The position numbers and the translations under genes are program-made. Positions 1 through 6,199 of a stretch of 6,199 nt of DNA are shown piece by piece. Source of the DNA: Dehalococcoidia bacterium (GTDB lineage Bacteria > Chloroflexota > Dehalococcoidia > SZUA-161); contig CP070819.1 of assembly GCA_020344295.1 (NCBI GenBank), forward strand, positions 1,395,507-1,401,705, given 5' to 3'. Position 1 is the stretch's first letter. The number at the start of each line of letters is the position of its first letter. Below the pieces are notes generated by a model. That model saw only the letters and a program-made list of their open reading frames with translations. It made no database searches and was not told the DNA's origin.

Positions 1-803
1 CTGGTGCTTGTCATTGATTTCACTCCAGCTAGGGAGGCCCCTATAACCATACCGGCTGAGGCGATCTCGTCCTCCGTCTGTAAGAAAATATTTTCGCTCA
101 GTGATAGTTCCTTTTGCATCTCTTGCATAATCTCGGCCGCAGGAGTGATAGGGTAACCGAAGAAAGCCCGACATCCTGCATGGATTGCTCCCCGTGCCAT
201 GGCAGAGTTGCCATGAATAACAAGTTTGGCCAAGGCGTCACGTACCGGAGACAGGTTCAATACAGGAAGCGAGAATTCAGAGAATATCTGCTCTCCTGCT
301 TCCACAGCAGGAAGGTTCTTCTTCAACAAGCGTAGGTCTTCGTCTTCTTGAATAGCCTTCCGCACTTGTTCATGCGGCAGAGACAGTATTTTGTTTAGCA
401 GTCCCAATGCTATGATTTTTTTATTCTGAGCCGCCCCTGTTACCTCCTGACTCTTCTGTGAAAAGGCAACTTGAAATGATTTGTCAGGCAGGACTACTCC
501 TTCTGGCGGGTCATTTTCATAGATGATAAGTGTATCTGCGTCCAGAGACAGTTCCTGTTCAAGCTCCAGATACTTATTCCAGGCGAAACATAGCAGAATA
601 TCCAGGCTGTCCTTGGGCATGGAGAGACGTTCGGCGTCCAACATCAATTTTACCGCAGATCCTCCCCCTCTGATCTGTGCAGTATAATATCTGGGCATCT
701 GGCTGTAATATCCCTGTAAAGCAGCCAGTTTTTGCAGTAGACTCCCTAGTACTACTACTCCATCGCCACCGGCACCAGCGATTCCAATTGTCAGGCTAGT
801 CAT
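1..803 (-). CDS. 2-oxoacid:ferredoxin oxidoreductase, fused gamma-alpha subunit (KorA-like), 5' part only
   Basis: The reading frame starts at ATG 803 and stays open for 267 codons to the left edge, so the 3' end is missing. I translated it by hand and found no stop. Residues 1-185 resemble the gamma (catalytic) domain: a glycine-rich GAGGDGVVVLG at 10-20 and the RGGGSAVKL segment at 45-53. From about residue 193 the alpha pyrimidine-binding domain begins, with GNSAMARGAIHAG, then FFGYPITPAAEIM at 214-226 and QTEDEIASAGMVIGAS at 242-257. The Thr of YPITP and a Glu of TEDE correspond to conserved substrate- and thiamine-diphosphate-contacting residues of the family. Family knowledge: these enzymes oxidise 2-oxoacids with CoA to acyl-CoA and CO2, reducing ferredoxin in the cytoplasm; a beta subunit gene usually follows. 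The gamma-alpha fusion resembles KorA types, but the substrate (2-oxoglutarate, branched-chain or aryl 2-oxoacid) cannot be chosen. A GTG at 812 is an alternative start with better ribosome-site spacing. Confidence 0.9.
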   Translation of the reverse strand, partial: MTSLTIGIAGAGGDGVVVLGSLLQKLAALQGYYSQMPRYYTAQIRGGGSAVKLMLDAERLSMPKDSLDILLCFAWNKYLELEQELSLDADTLIIYENDPPEGVVLPDKSFQVAFSQKSQEVTGAAQNKKIIALGLLNKILSLPHEQVRKAIQEDEDLRLLKKNLPAVEAGEQIFSEFSLPVLNLSPVRDALAKLVIHGNSAMARGAIHAGCRAFFGYPITPAAEIMQEMQKELSLSENIFLQTEDEIASAGMVIGASLAGVKSMTST

Positions 804-823
804 CGATTTCACTATCAAATACA

Positions 824-829
824 CTCCCT
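824..829 (-). promoter_or_regulatory. Candidate ribosome binding site for the oxidoreductase gene
   Basis: The minus strand reads AGGGAG here. It lies 20 nt before ATG 803, which is too far for normal use, but 11 nt before an in-frame GTG at 812, which would add three residues (Met-Lys-Ser) to the N-terminus. The start codon of this gene is therefore uncertain between 812 and 803. The usual family start, a few residues before the glycine-rich GAGGDG segment, fits either. Confidence 0.4.
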
Positions 830-841
830 GTAATGGTAGAA

Positions 842-876
842 ATTAGGTGGGTCTCACTCTGTTGCACCCACCCAAC
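842..876 (-). terminator. Hairpin in the spacer between activase and oxidoreductase genes; possible weak terminator or attenuator
   Basis: On the minus strand GTTGGGTGGGT (876-866) pairs with ACCCACCTAAT (852-842). This gives an 11-bp stem with two G-U pairs (seven perfect G/C-rich pairs nearest the loop) and a 13-nt loop. The tail that follows, TTCTACC, is poor in T, so this is not a textbook intrinsic terminator. It lies in the only spacer above 21 nt in the window (804-907), as expected for partial termination or transcript processing at the end of the methyltransferase operon. I saw no convincing -35/-10 pair in this spacer. Confidence 0.45.
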
Positions 877-907
877 GTTACGGCAGTATTTCGGTATTTA
901 TGTCAGC

Positions 908-2851
908 CTACCACATAGTCTCTTTGGGGAAATCCATATGCTCAACGAAGTATTGATCGAAGTCTAACCGTGAGGAAAGTTCGATGTGTTCAATGAAATC
1001 CGACAGTTCGTTTGCCATCTGCCAGTAATTCCTTGACAGGAGGACCATCGATGCCCCGGTACTGGCGGCATTCCCCAAAGAAGTGACAATGCCTGGATCG
1101 AACCTGGGAAGGAGCCCGATACGCATGGCACTAAGCGGGTCTACATAATTACAGAGTGCGCCAGCGAGATACACATGGTCGATATCATCGATATGTAGAC
1201 CCATTTCGTTCATCAGGATATCTATTCCGGCTGCGACAGCTCCTTTTGCGAGCTGAAGCTCGCGGACATCTTTTTGAGTGAGATATATTGGCCTCCCACT
1301 ATAACTTTCCTCTGCGGAAGCGACGAGAAAATCATATACTCCTGCGTGCTTCATTATTCTTGATTTTAAGCTCCCCGGAGCTCTCTTTCGAGGGCGCTGT
1401 ATTAGCCCTTGATAGTCGATAATGCCGGAATTAACCAGCACGGCTACCAGATCGACCAATCCGCTTCCGCACAGCCCTCTGGGCTTGATGTTCCCGATGA
1501 TCTGGTATCGCAGTTCACCGTCTTCGAGATAGACGCCTTCGATAGCCCCGGCTTTGGCTATCATGCCATTGGATACTGACGATCCCTCCAGAGCAGGGCC
1601 TGCCGCGGCCGAACAAGTCATTATCTGCTTGCGATTGCCTAGAAAGATCTCCCCATTGGTACCGAGATCCATCCCTAAAATAATCTCATCCTCTTGTTCT
1701 GATGCGCCGGAAGCCAGGATAACGCTGATTAAGTCTCCACCTATGTACCCCGATTTTGTAGGCATGACATACAGTATAGCTTCCGGATGCAGTGTCAGCC
1801 CGGCATCTTTGGCTTTTAAAACCAGTCCGTCGGTCAGAACGGGTGAAAATGGAGCTTCGGCGATCCCCGAAGGGTCAAGTGTTAGCAGCAGGTGCTGCAT
1901 TGTGGTGTTGCCTGCCGCCACGGCGATGAATACGTCTTGTGGTTCGAGTTCGGCAGTTCTCAATAGTCGCATTGTGATTCTATTAAGGTCCTTGATAATG
2001 AGATTGTGGAAGCTTTCCAGGCCGTGCTTGTGGTTCTTAATGTACTCCAGGCGACTGATCACGTTCGCCCCGTACCTCATTTGGCTGTTGAGGCTGGAAA
2101 CAACAGCTACCTCGCTGCCGTCGATGAGGTTGATGAGCTTACCCACCAAAGTACTTGTGCCGATGTCGAACACAAGTCCGTAATAACAGTCGATTTCGTC
2201 CTGATTCTGCCACGCGAGTAAGTTGCCTTCGTGGAGGACTGCTGCTCCACTGTACTCAGTTACCTTCAGGCGTTGCGGAAGCGTGCGTAGACAGTAGAGT
2301 GGTGCTTTAATATCCTGATATTCGGGCACCATAACCAGTTTGATCCGGTCGAGATCAGAAAGCCCTTCATCCTGGAGGTCGGGAGGGAGGGTAATCAGCC
2401 GCTTCGTTATCAGCGGCCAGGGATGTAAAAGAGGGCGGTGCCCTGTATTGAGAATCTGTAAATAGTCGATATCAAATGAGCTTTCGTCAGTGTGAATGTC
2501 CAGATCCCTGTCGATAGCGGTGCGGCATGCCAGGCGAATACCCTGTTGAAGCTCCTCCTCATCAAGAAGCTCTTCTTCTGCTTCCGATGGAGGGCCCATA
2601 GAGGTGAGGACTTTTACCTTGCATTTGCCGCATTTCCCCAATCCTCCACAGTCCCCTCCCAGCTCTACATCCTCTTTCTGCAACGCCTCGTATATGGTCG
2701 CACCTTCGCGAACCTTGAGCCAGAGGTCATCCGGCATAACATTTAACCAGACATAGCTTTTTTTTGTTTTCTTGAATGAAGGAGCTCCCAGACGGGGTTT
2801 GTGTTTTTTCAGTTTTTCCTCGGGCATTGCTTCTACTTGGGGCTTTTCCAT
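908..2851 (-). CDS. Reductive activator of corrinoid proteins, [2Fe-2S] ferredoxin plus ASKHA ATPase (RACo/DUF4445 family)
   Basis: This 647-residue cytoplasmic protein is expected to reduce inactive Co(II) corrinoid on a methyl-carrier protein to Co(I), using ATP and low-potential electrons. Visible domains: a Lys-rich leader (1-33); a plant-type [2Fe-2S] ferredoxin domain (about 34-123) with ligands C68, C74, C77 and C109 (Cx5Cx2Cx31C); a linker; then an actin-like ATPase domain from about 224. The ATPase has phosphate-loop segments FDIGTSTLVGK (228-238) and GMDLGTNGEIFLGN (393-406), plus SAAAGPALEGSSVSNGM (414-430), KPRGLCGSGLVDL (456-468) and YLAGALCNYVDP (561-572), all typical of RACo C-terminal domains. 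The N-terminal [2Fe-2S] arrangement separates it from archaeal RamA, which has C-terminal 4Fe-4S clusters. The start at ATG 2851 is supported by AGGAG with an 8-nt gap. The stop is TAG. The gene follows DUF1638 by 21 nt. The client is probably the corrinoid partner of the upstream MttB proteins (inference). Confidence 0.93.
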   Translation of the reverse strand: MEKPQVEAMPEEKLKKHKPRLGAPSFKKTKKSYVWLNVMPDDLWLKVREGATIYEALQKEDVELGGDCGGLGKCGKCKVKVLTSMGPPSEAEEELLDEEELQQGIRLACRTAIDRDLDIHTDESSFDIDYLQILNTGHRPLLHPWPLITKRLITLPPDLQDEGLSDLDRIKLVMVPEYQDIKAPLYCLRTLPQRLKVTEYSGAAVLHEGNLLAWQNQDEIDCYYGLVFDIGTSTLVGKLINLIDGSEVAVVSSLNSQMRYGANVISRLEYIKNHKHGLESFHNLIIKDLNRITMRLLRTAELEPQDVFIAVAAGNTTMQHLLLTLDPSGIAEAPFSPVLTDGLVLKAKDAGLTLHPEAILYVMPTKSGYIGGDLISVILASGASEQEDEIILGMDLGTNGEIFLGNRKQIMTCSAAAGPALEGSSVSNGMIAKAGAIEGVYLEDGELRYQIIGNIKPRGLCGSGLVDLVAVLVNSGIIDYQGLIQRPRKRAPGSLKSRIMKHAGVYDFLVASAEESYSGRPIYLTQKDVRELQLAKGAVAAGIDILMNEMGLHIDDIDHVYLAGALCNYVDPLSAMRIGLLPRFDPGIVTSLGNAASTGASMVLLSRNYWQMANELSDFIEHIELSSRLDFDQYFVEHMDFPKETMW

Positions 2852-2859
2852 GTTGACTG

Positions 2860-2864
2860 CTCCT
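2860..2864 (-). promoter_or_regulatory. Ribosome binding site of the corrinoid activase gene
   Basis: The minus strand reads AGGAG, 8 nt before ATG 2851, in the 21-nt gap after the DUF1638 stop. It is the clearest Shine-Dalgarno sequence in the window. It fixes the start of the activase and supports the Lys-rich N-terminal leader as genuinely translated. Confidence 0.75.
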
Positions 2865-2872
2865 GTAAAAGG

Positions 2873-3463
2873 TCAGACGACCTCTATGAGAGACCTCTCC
2901 AAATGCGAGTAATCAGCATCCCGTATAGTAAGTGTCAATTCCAGGAATTCCGCCAAGTCGGCGGCCTGTGATATAAGGTTTGGGTCTGTGGGCTGCCTCA
3001 CATACAGCAGTTTCTGATAGTGTTCAAAGCAGTACTTCCGCATCTCCTCATCGTATAATTCCAGGGGCTTTATGCAATAGTCGTTGAAATTAAGCAGCAG
3101 TTCTTTTTCCAGAAAGTAGGTTCCTGCTGTTTCATCCATGAGCTGTTTGAACCGTTCAGTGCCGAGTAGCATCTCATAGCAGTTAGCACCTGGTATTTTC
3201 ACTATCCCGTGAAGTTGGCAGAACTCATTGATTTCCGGGAAACAGTCGCCATAGAGGCATATGATCCGCTCTCCCTTCTCCTCCGCGAGGGCGACTTTCC
3301 TGAGCAGGTACTTCTCCAGCTTCGGTGGTCGGGTATGCAGCACTGCTGGCAGGTAGGTCAGGCGCACATTCGGGTATCTTCTGGTCAGTCTGAGATGCTT
3401 AAGGGCTGACCTGAAGACACCGCAGGCCATAATACGCGTGATTCTATCTGGTTCAGTATTCAT
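2873..3463 (-). CDS. DUF1638 family protein, corrinoid-methyltransferase operon companion of unknown function
   Basis: This 196-residue soluble protein has no visible signal peptide or membrane segment. I recognise it as DUF1638 from the order of its motifs: an early IMACGVF (11-17), the YLPAVLHTRPPKLEKYL stretch (37-53), IICLYGDCF (67-75), IPGANCYEMLLG (90-101) and GTYFLEKELLLNF (114-126). The family-type residues C14, H43, C74 and C95 are all present and could form a metal or cofactor site, but that is inference. Further Cys residues are at 69, 82, 130 and 145. Family members often sit beside MttB-type methyltransferases, corrinoid proteins and activases; I know of no established biochemical role. 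Here the gene lies 14 nt after the second MttB-family gene and 21 nt before the activase, which suggests a role in methyl-carrier assembly, activation or methyl transfer. No strong Shine-Dalgarno precedes ATG 3463 (only GTGAG directly abutting it), so translation may be coupled to the upstream gene. The stop is TGA. Confidence 0.85.
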   Translation of the reverse strand: MNTEPDRITRIMACGVFRSALKHLRLTRRYPNVRLTYLPAVLHTRPPKLEKYLLRKVALAEEKGERIICLYGDCFPEINEFCQLHGIVKIPGANCYEMLLGTERFKQLMDETAGTYFLEKELLLNFNDYCIKPLELYDEEMRKYCFEHYQKLLYVRQPTDPNLISQAADLAEFLELTLTIRDADYSHLERSLIEVV

Positions 3464-3477
3464 CTCACATTTACAGG

Positions 3478-4920
3478 CTATATTAGCCGGCTACCCGGGA
3501 ATGCCTTCTTTATCTCGGTGATTGTATCATGCTCCAGCAAGCCGTCCCTGCTGACTTCAAAAATCTCCAGAACCCGTGATTTGGCCCTGCTCAGCATATC
3601 GGGCCTGCCTGTTTCTTCCCATATATCGAAATTGCAGCGTACACTCAGATTGGGATAGAAGAACTCGTCCATCATGTGGTCTATTGTATGGTCCTCGGTA
3701 ACAAAGTTACCTCCCGGGCCGACACTCTCTATTATATTAAATGCCATGGTATCCTGGCTAACGTTGATTCCTGACAGCATTCTATAAATCATCCCTATGA
3801 GCTCGTTATCGATTACATACTGTTCGAATGAGATTGAATTGGCCGAATCAATCATCCCGGCTGCTAAGTGAATATAATCGGCACCGGTTAGAGCTACTGT
3901 CAGGCTGGAGACCGTCTTCTCGAATCCGGCCTGGATGTCCGGCCTCTTAGCCTCGGTAACCCCTGCCGAGGCGTAGATGGGCAGATTATAAAGCTTGGCC
4001 AGTTGAACAGCAGCGGCGTTCATCATCGCCATTTCGACAGAGCCAATCGTGAAGTCCATTTTCCGCAGATCCATGATCGTGGGCACTGCTCCATACATCA
4101 CTTTGGCTCCTGGAGAGAATACCTGTGTGAGGGCAACACCGGCCAGGGCTTCAGCGTGCATCTGGGCGAGCGTGCCCGCTAATGTGCCGGGTGAGGTTGC
4201 TCCAGCGATAGGCACAGATGCGCAGGTAACGGGAATACCTCTATTGGTACAGAAGTCAAGGATTTCCAGAGTACTTGCCTCTGTGGTCAGGGGGCTTATC
4301 ATGTTCGTGATCACCGAAACAAACGGTCTCTCATGGAGCTTGTCCTCACCGCCGGCGATGATACTTGCCAGCTTCCACATCTGCTCCGCGCCGTGCAGAT
4401 CGGTGCAGCCTCCCATCACATGTTTCGTAGTGTGATTAAATGCATTGTAGAAGTCGAGCAGGTGGTAGTTTATGGGTTTTATATCATGGGCCTGACAGGC
4501 GATGATGTAGGCGTGAATGTGGTCTAGGTGCTCGACAAGCGAAGCAGTATGTGCTACATCTCTTAGCTTGGTAAGACGATAACCGCCGGTTCCCATGTCG
4601 AGAATGCGAAACACGCGTCCGCCATTGACGAAATATGCATTTCCTTCGCCCAGGTACAGGTCGTTCTTGCCGTCACGTGAATATAGGACGAAGCTCGATG
4701 GCGCGTGTTTGAGTGTTTCATCGAGCCAGTCTGCTTCGAACCTGACCAGTTGGTTTTCACGATCGACATGTGCTCCTGCTGCTTGCAATGTATCGAGGTG
4801 TGCGCCGTCATGTACTCTTATCCCGATTCGTTCCAGGATCTGACACCCCATCAGGTCGATCTGCTTTACATTTTGTAAGGGCAACGGCCCGTATATCGGC
4901 AACATCATTTTTTCGTTCAT
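3478..4920 (-). CDS. MttB-family (trimethylamine/glycine betaine-type) corrinoid methyltransferase, full length
   Basis: At 480 residues this is full length for the MttB superfamily, whose TIM-barrel enzymes transfer a methyl group from a methylated amine or betaine to a Co(I) corrinoid carrier. The N-terminal helical region includes MGCQILERIGIRVHD (24-38). Barrel motifs follow: GGEDKLHERPFVSVITNMIS (190-209), GIPVTCASVPIAGATSPGTL (228-247), PTIMDLRKMDF (280-290), PIYASAGVTEAKRPDIQAGF (314-333), SFEQYVIDNELIGM (364-377) and GPGGNFVTEDHTIDHMMDEF (401-420). No in-frame amber codon interrupts the gene, so it belongs with pyrrolysine-free members such as MtgB. It ends with TAG; readthrough would add only five codons before TGA, so that TAG is an ordinary stop. 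The start at ATG 4920 lies 8 nt after the upstream stop with only a distant AGGGG, suggesting coupled translation; the Met at codon 5 or 6 is possible. It is clearly diverged from the preceding paralogue. The substrate is unknown. Confidence 0.9.
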   Translation of the reverse strand: MNEKMMLPIYGPLPLQNVKQIDLMGCQILERIGIRVHDGAHLDTLQAAGAHVDRENQLVRFEADWLDETLKHAPSSFVLYSRDGKNDLYLGEGNAYFVNGGRVFRILDMGTGGYRLTKLRDVAHTASLVEHLDHIHAYIIACQAHDIKPINYHLLDFYNAFNHTTKHVMGGCTDLHGAEQMWKLASIIAGGEDKLHERPFVSVITNMISPLTTEASTLEILDFCTNRGIPVTCASVPIAGATSPGTLAGTLAQMHAEALAGVALTQVFSPGAKVMYGAVPTIMDLRKMDFTIGSVEMAMMNAAAVQLAKLYNLPIYASAGVTEAKRPDIQAGFEKTVSSLTVALTGADYIHLAAGMIDSANSISFEQYVIDNELIGMIYRMLSGINVSQDTMAFNIIESVGPGGNFVTEDHTIDHMMDEFFYPNLSVRCNFDIWEETGRPDMLSRAKSRVLEIFEVSRDGLLEHDTITEIKKAFPGSRLI

Positions 4921-4928
4921 ACTATCTA

Positions 4929-6199
4929 TCAGCGCCCCTGCAGGATTTGGTCGATTCCAGCGAGCACTTCGCCCTCTTTGGGCTCCATCTCGTGTTCTGC
5001 CAGGATTCTCCTAGCTTCAGCGTTACAGCGGTTGTAGAGGTCGGTGCTTCCCTCAGCCTCCCAGGAATCATAACGTGCACGGTCCAGAAGCCGGGGCAGG
5101 AACTGAGCCTGCATAAAGTGCTCGAAGGTGTGATCGTCCATGAGAAATATGGAACCAGGACCGCCGGTCGCTACCCTCTCGATCGCTTCGAGGGCGAGTG
5201 ACTCTTCATTGACTGGAATACCTTCAACGAAGAACCGGCTCATAGCTACCAGTTCATTGGCCATGGTAATCATCTCAAGTGAAGAGGTGCTTCCATATTC
5301 TAAGAAACCCACATCGTGAATCAGGTTCGAACGCGAGAGCATCGCGGTGATGATCGAGAACATGGATTCCGCTCCGGCCTGGGCATCCATCACTTTAGCA
5401 TCCGAGGCCCCGCCGTACGCCCATATGGGCAGGCCGTAGATCTCATCTCTCATGTCAGCCAGAGCGGCCTGTGTCAAACTCCATTCGGGACATCCGTATG
5501 AGACTACAGTTGATTTCATATCCAGGGTGCTGACATTAGGCCCGAACAGAAAAGGTGAGCCTTTGCCGGCAAGTTGATGCACTACGAGTCCGACGAGGTT
5601 CTCAGCGATGCCAAGGGCCATGGCTCCCGCCAGCGTGATCGGCGCTCCGCCACCGGCATTGGAGCCTGATGGCAGGCATATCGGTATCCCCTTCTGGGCA
5701 CAGAAAATTAACTTCTCCATAACGTTCTCTGGAAATCGCAGAGGGCTTATGGCTTCTGAATAGTTCAATATAAATGGCCTCTGGCGAAGTTCCTCTTCAC
5801 CCCCTACAATCAGGGAAGCGATCCGGTAGATCTTGGTAATATCCCTGCCGCTATCAGCGATGAAGACGATCGGCTTGTTTGTGTTTTTCACCATCTCCGC
5901 GAATGCGTAGACATAGATATCTTCGATCGGTACATCTTCTGGGTTGGCCATTGACATGGCGAAAGATATATTTTCCAGGCCGTCGACAAGCTTGGCATAG
6001 TTGGCCGCATCTTTTAGCTGGGATCTGCGGCGCTGTCCGGTCTCCAAATCTATCGTAAAGGTAGCATCCGAACCTGTACCGTAGAAACAGTTGCTGTTGA
6101 CCAGCGGCATAGTATGATTGCCATTCTGGTCATAGAGATCGATTTGGTTGGGCGCTGACTTCAATGCTTCCTCGACGATATTGGCTGACATCTTAACTC
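4929..6199 (-). CDS. MttB-family corrinoid methyltransferase, N-terminus cut by the window edge
   Basis: The frame is open to the right edge. The first Met in the window (ATG 6191) is almost certainly internal. The residues before and after it (Val-Lys-Met-Ser-Ala-Asn) align with Val59-Arg-Phe-Glu-Ala-Asp of the downstream paralogue, and both lead into an ALKSAP/TLKHAP helix end. About 58 residues are therefore missing. Counting from Met 6191, family motifs are GGEEELRQRPFILNYSEAIS (130-149), GIPICLPSGSNAGGGAPITL (168-187), LDMKSTV (223-229), PIWAYGGASDAKVMDAQAGA (255-274), LIHDVGFLEYGSTSSLEMI (290-308), GGPGSIFLMDDHTFEHFM (343-360) and FLPRLLDR (364-371). No in-frame amber occurs, which indicates the pyrrolysine-independent branch. 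The HDVGFLEYG form of the barrel segment differs from the downstream copy, so the two belong to different subfamilies. The gene ends with TGA directly followed in frame by TAG, 8 nt before the next start. The substrate is unknown; the partner corrinoid protein may be encoded beyond the right edge. Confidence 0.9.
   Translation of the reverse strand, partial: VKMSANIVEEALKSAPNQIDLYDQNGNHTMPLVNSNCFYGTGSDATFTIDLETGQRRRSQLKDAANYAKLVDGLENISFAMSMANPEDVPIEDIYVYAFAEMVKNTNKPIVFIADSGRDITKIYRIASLIVGGEEELRQRPFILNYSEAISPLRFPENVMEKLIFCAQKGIPICLPSGSNAGGGAPITLAGAMALGIAENLVGLVVHQLAGKGSPFLFGPNVSTLDMKSTVVSYGCPEWSLTQAALADMRDEIYGLPIWAYGGASDAKVMDAQAGAESMFSIITAMLSRSNLIHDVGFLEYGSTSSLEMITMANELVAMSRFFVEGIPVNEESLALEAIERVATGGPGSIFLMDDHTFEHFMQAQFLPRLLDRARYDSWEAEGSTDLYNRCNAEARRILAEHEMEPKEGEVLAGIDQILQGR

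Noticed and set aside
114..335. 73-codon open frame on the plus strand in the left end
   Set aside because: It is antisense to the oxidoreductase coding region, whose minus-strand frame is open throughout with clear family motifs.
804..907. Promoter for the oxidoreductase gene in the spacer
   Set aside because: A CTGACA-like hexamer occurs near the activase stop, but I found no convincing -10 box at proper spacing and no sigma-54 GG/GC element.
908..910. TAG at the end of the activase as a possible readthrough codon
   Set aside because: The C-terminus is complete for the family, and readthrough would add only nine codons before TAA with no conserved content.
1554..2183. 209-codon open frame on the plus strand
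   Set aside because: It lies wholly antisense to the activase gene, shows no recognisable family motifs, and is a by-product of that gene's codon usage.
3478..3480. TAG at the end of the second methyltransferase as a possible pyrrolysine codon
   Set aside because: The protein is already full length at 480 residues, and readthrough meets TGA after five codons. It is a normal stop.
4770..5201. 143-codon open frame on the plus strand spanning the junction of the two methyltransferase genes
   Set aside because: It is antisense to two well-supported coding regions, has no family resemblance, and crosses their intergenic spacer.
1..6199. tRNA genes, CRISPR arrays, insertion sequences or long repeats
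   Set aside because: None seen; coding density is nearly complete and no repeated units or terminal inverted repeats were found by eye.

Overview
The window carries five protein genes, all on the minus strand and tightly packed, so transcription runs from high to low coordinates. It reads as one end of an anaerobic one-carbon (corrinoid methyltransferase) operon followed by a 2-oxoacid:ferredoxin oxidoreductase gene. The gene content (MttB-family methyltransferases, a RACo-type corrinoid activase, DUF1638 and a ferredoxin-dependent oxidoreductase) points to a strict anaerobe. A bacterium of the acetogenic or sulfate-reducing Clostridia/Peptococcaceae type, or an anaerobic Chloroflexota or Desulfobacterota lineage, would fit. 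An archaeal source is less likely because the activase has an N-terminal [2Fe-2S] domain rather than the RamA layout. Base composition looks close to balanced. The exact lineage cannot be settled from the sequence.

Layout in transcription order: (1) an MttB-family methyltransferase, about 4929-6199, whose first 60 or so codons lie beyond the right edge; (2) a second, clearly divergent full-length MttB-family methyltransferase, 3478-4920; (3) a DUF1638 protein of 196 residues, 2873-3463; (4) a 647-residue [2Fe-2S]/ASKHA-ATPase reductive activator of corrinoid proteins, 908-2851. The spacers between these four genes are only 8, 14 and 21 nt, so they almost certainly form one transcript. (5) After a 104-nt spacer with a weak hairpin comes the 5' end of a fused gamma-alpha subunit of a KorA-like 2-oxoacid:ferredoxin oxidoreductase. 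It starts at 803 and runs off the left edge.

How they probably work together (inference from family knowledge): an MttB-type enzyme demethylates a methylated quaternary or tertiary amine and passes the methyl group to the Co(I) corrinoid of a small MttC-like carrier. That carrier is not in the window and may lie upstream. The RACo-type protein uses ATP and electrons from its [2Fe-2S] cluster to rescue carrier that has been oxidised to Co(II). DUF1638 is a recurrent but functionally unassigned companion of such clusters. The oxidoreductase produces reduced ferredoxin and acyl-CoA from a 2-oxoacid; it may be a separate metabolic unit or may supply low-potential electrons. Neither MttB-family gene contains an in-frame amber codon in the sequence present, so both look like the pyrrolysine-independent (MtgB-like) branch. 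Substrates cannot be assigned. No RNA genes, insertion sequences, CRISPR arrays or long repeats were found; the plus strand appears to hold only shadow reading frames.
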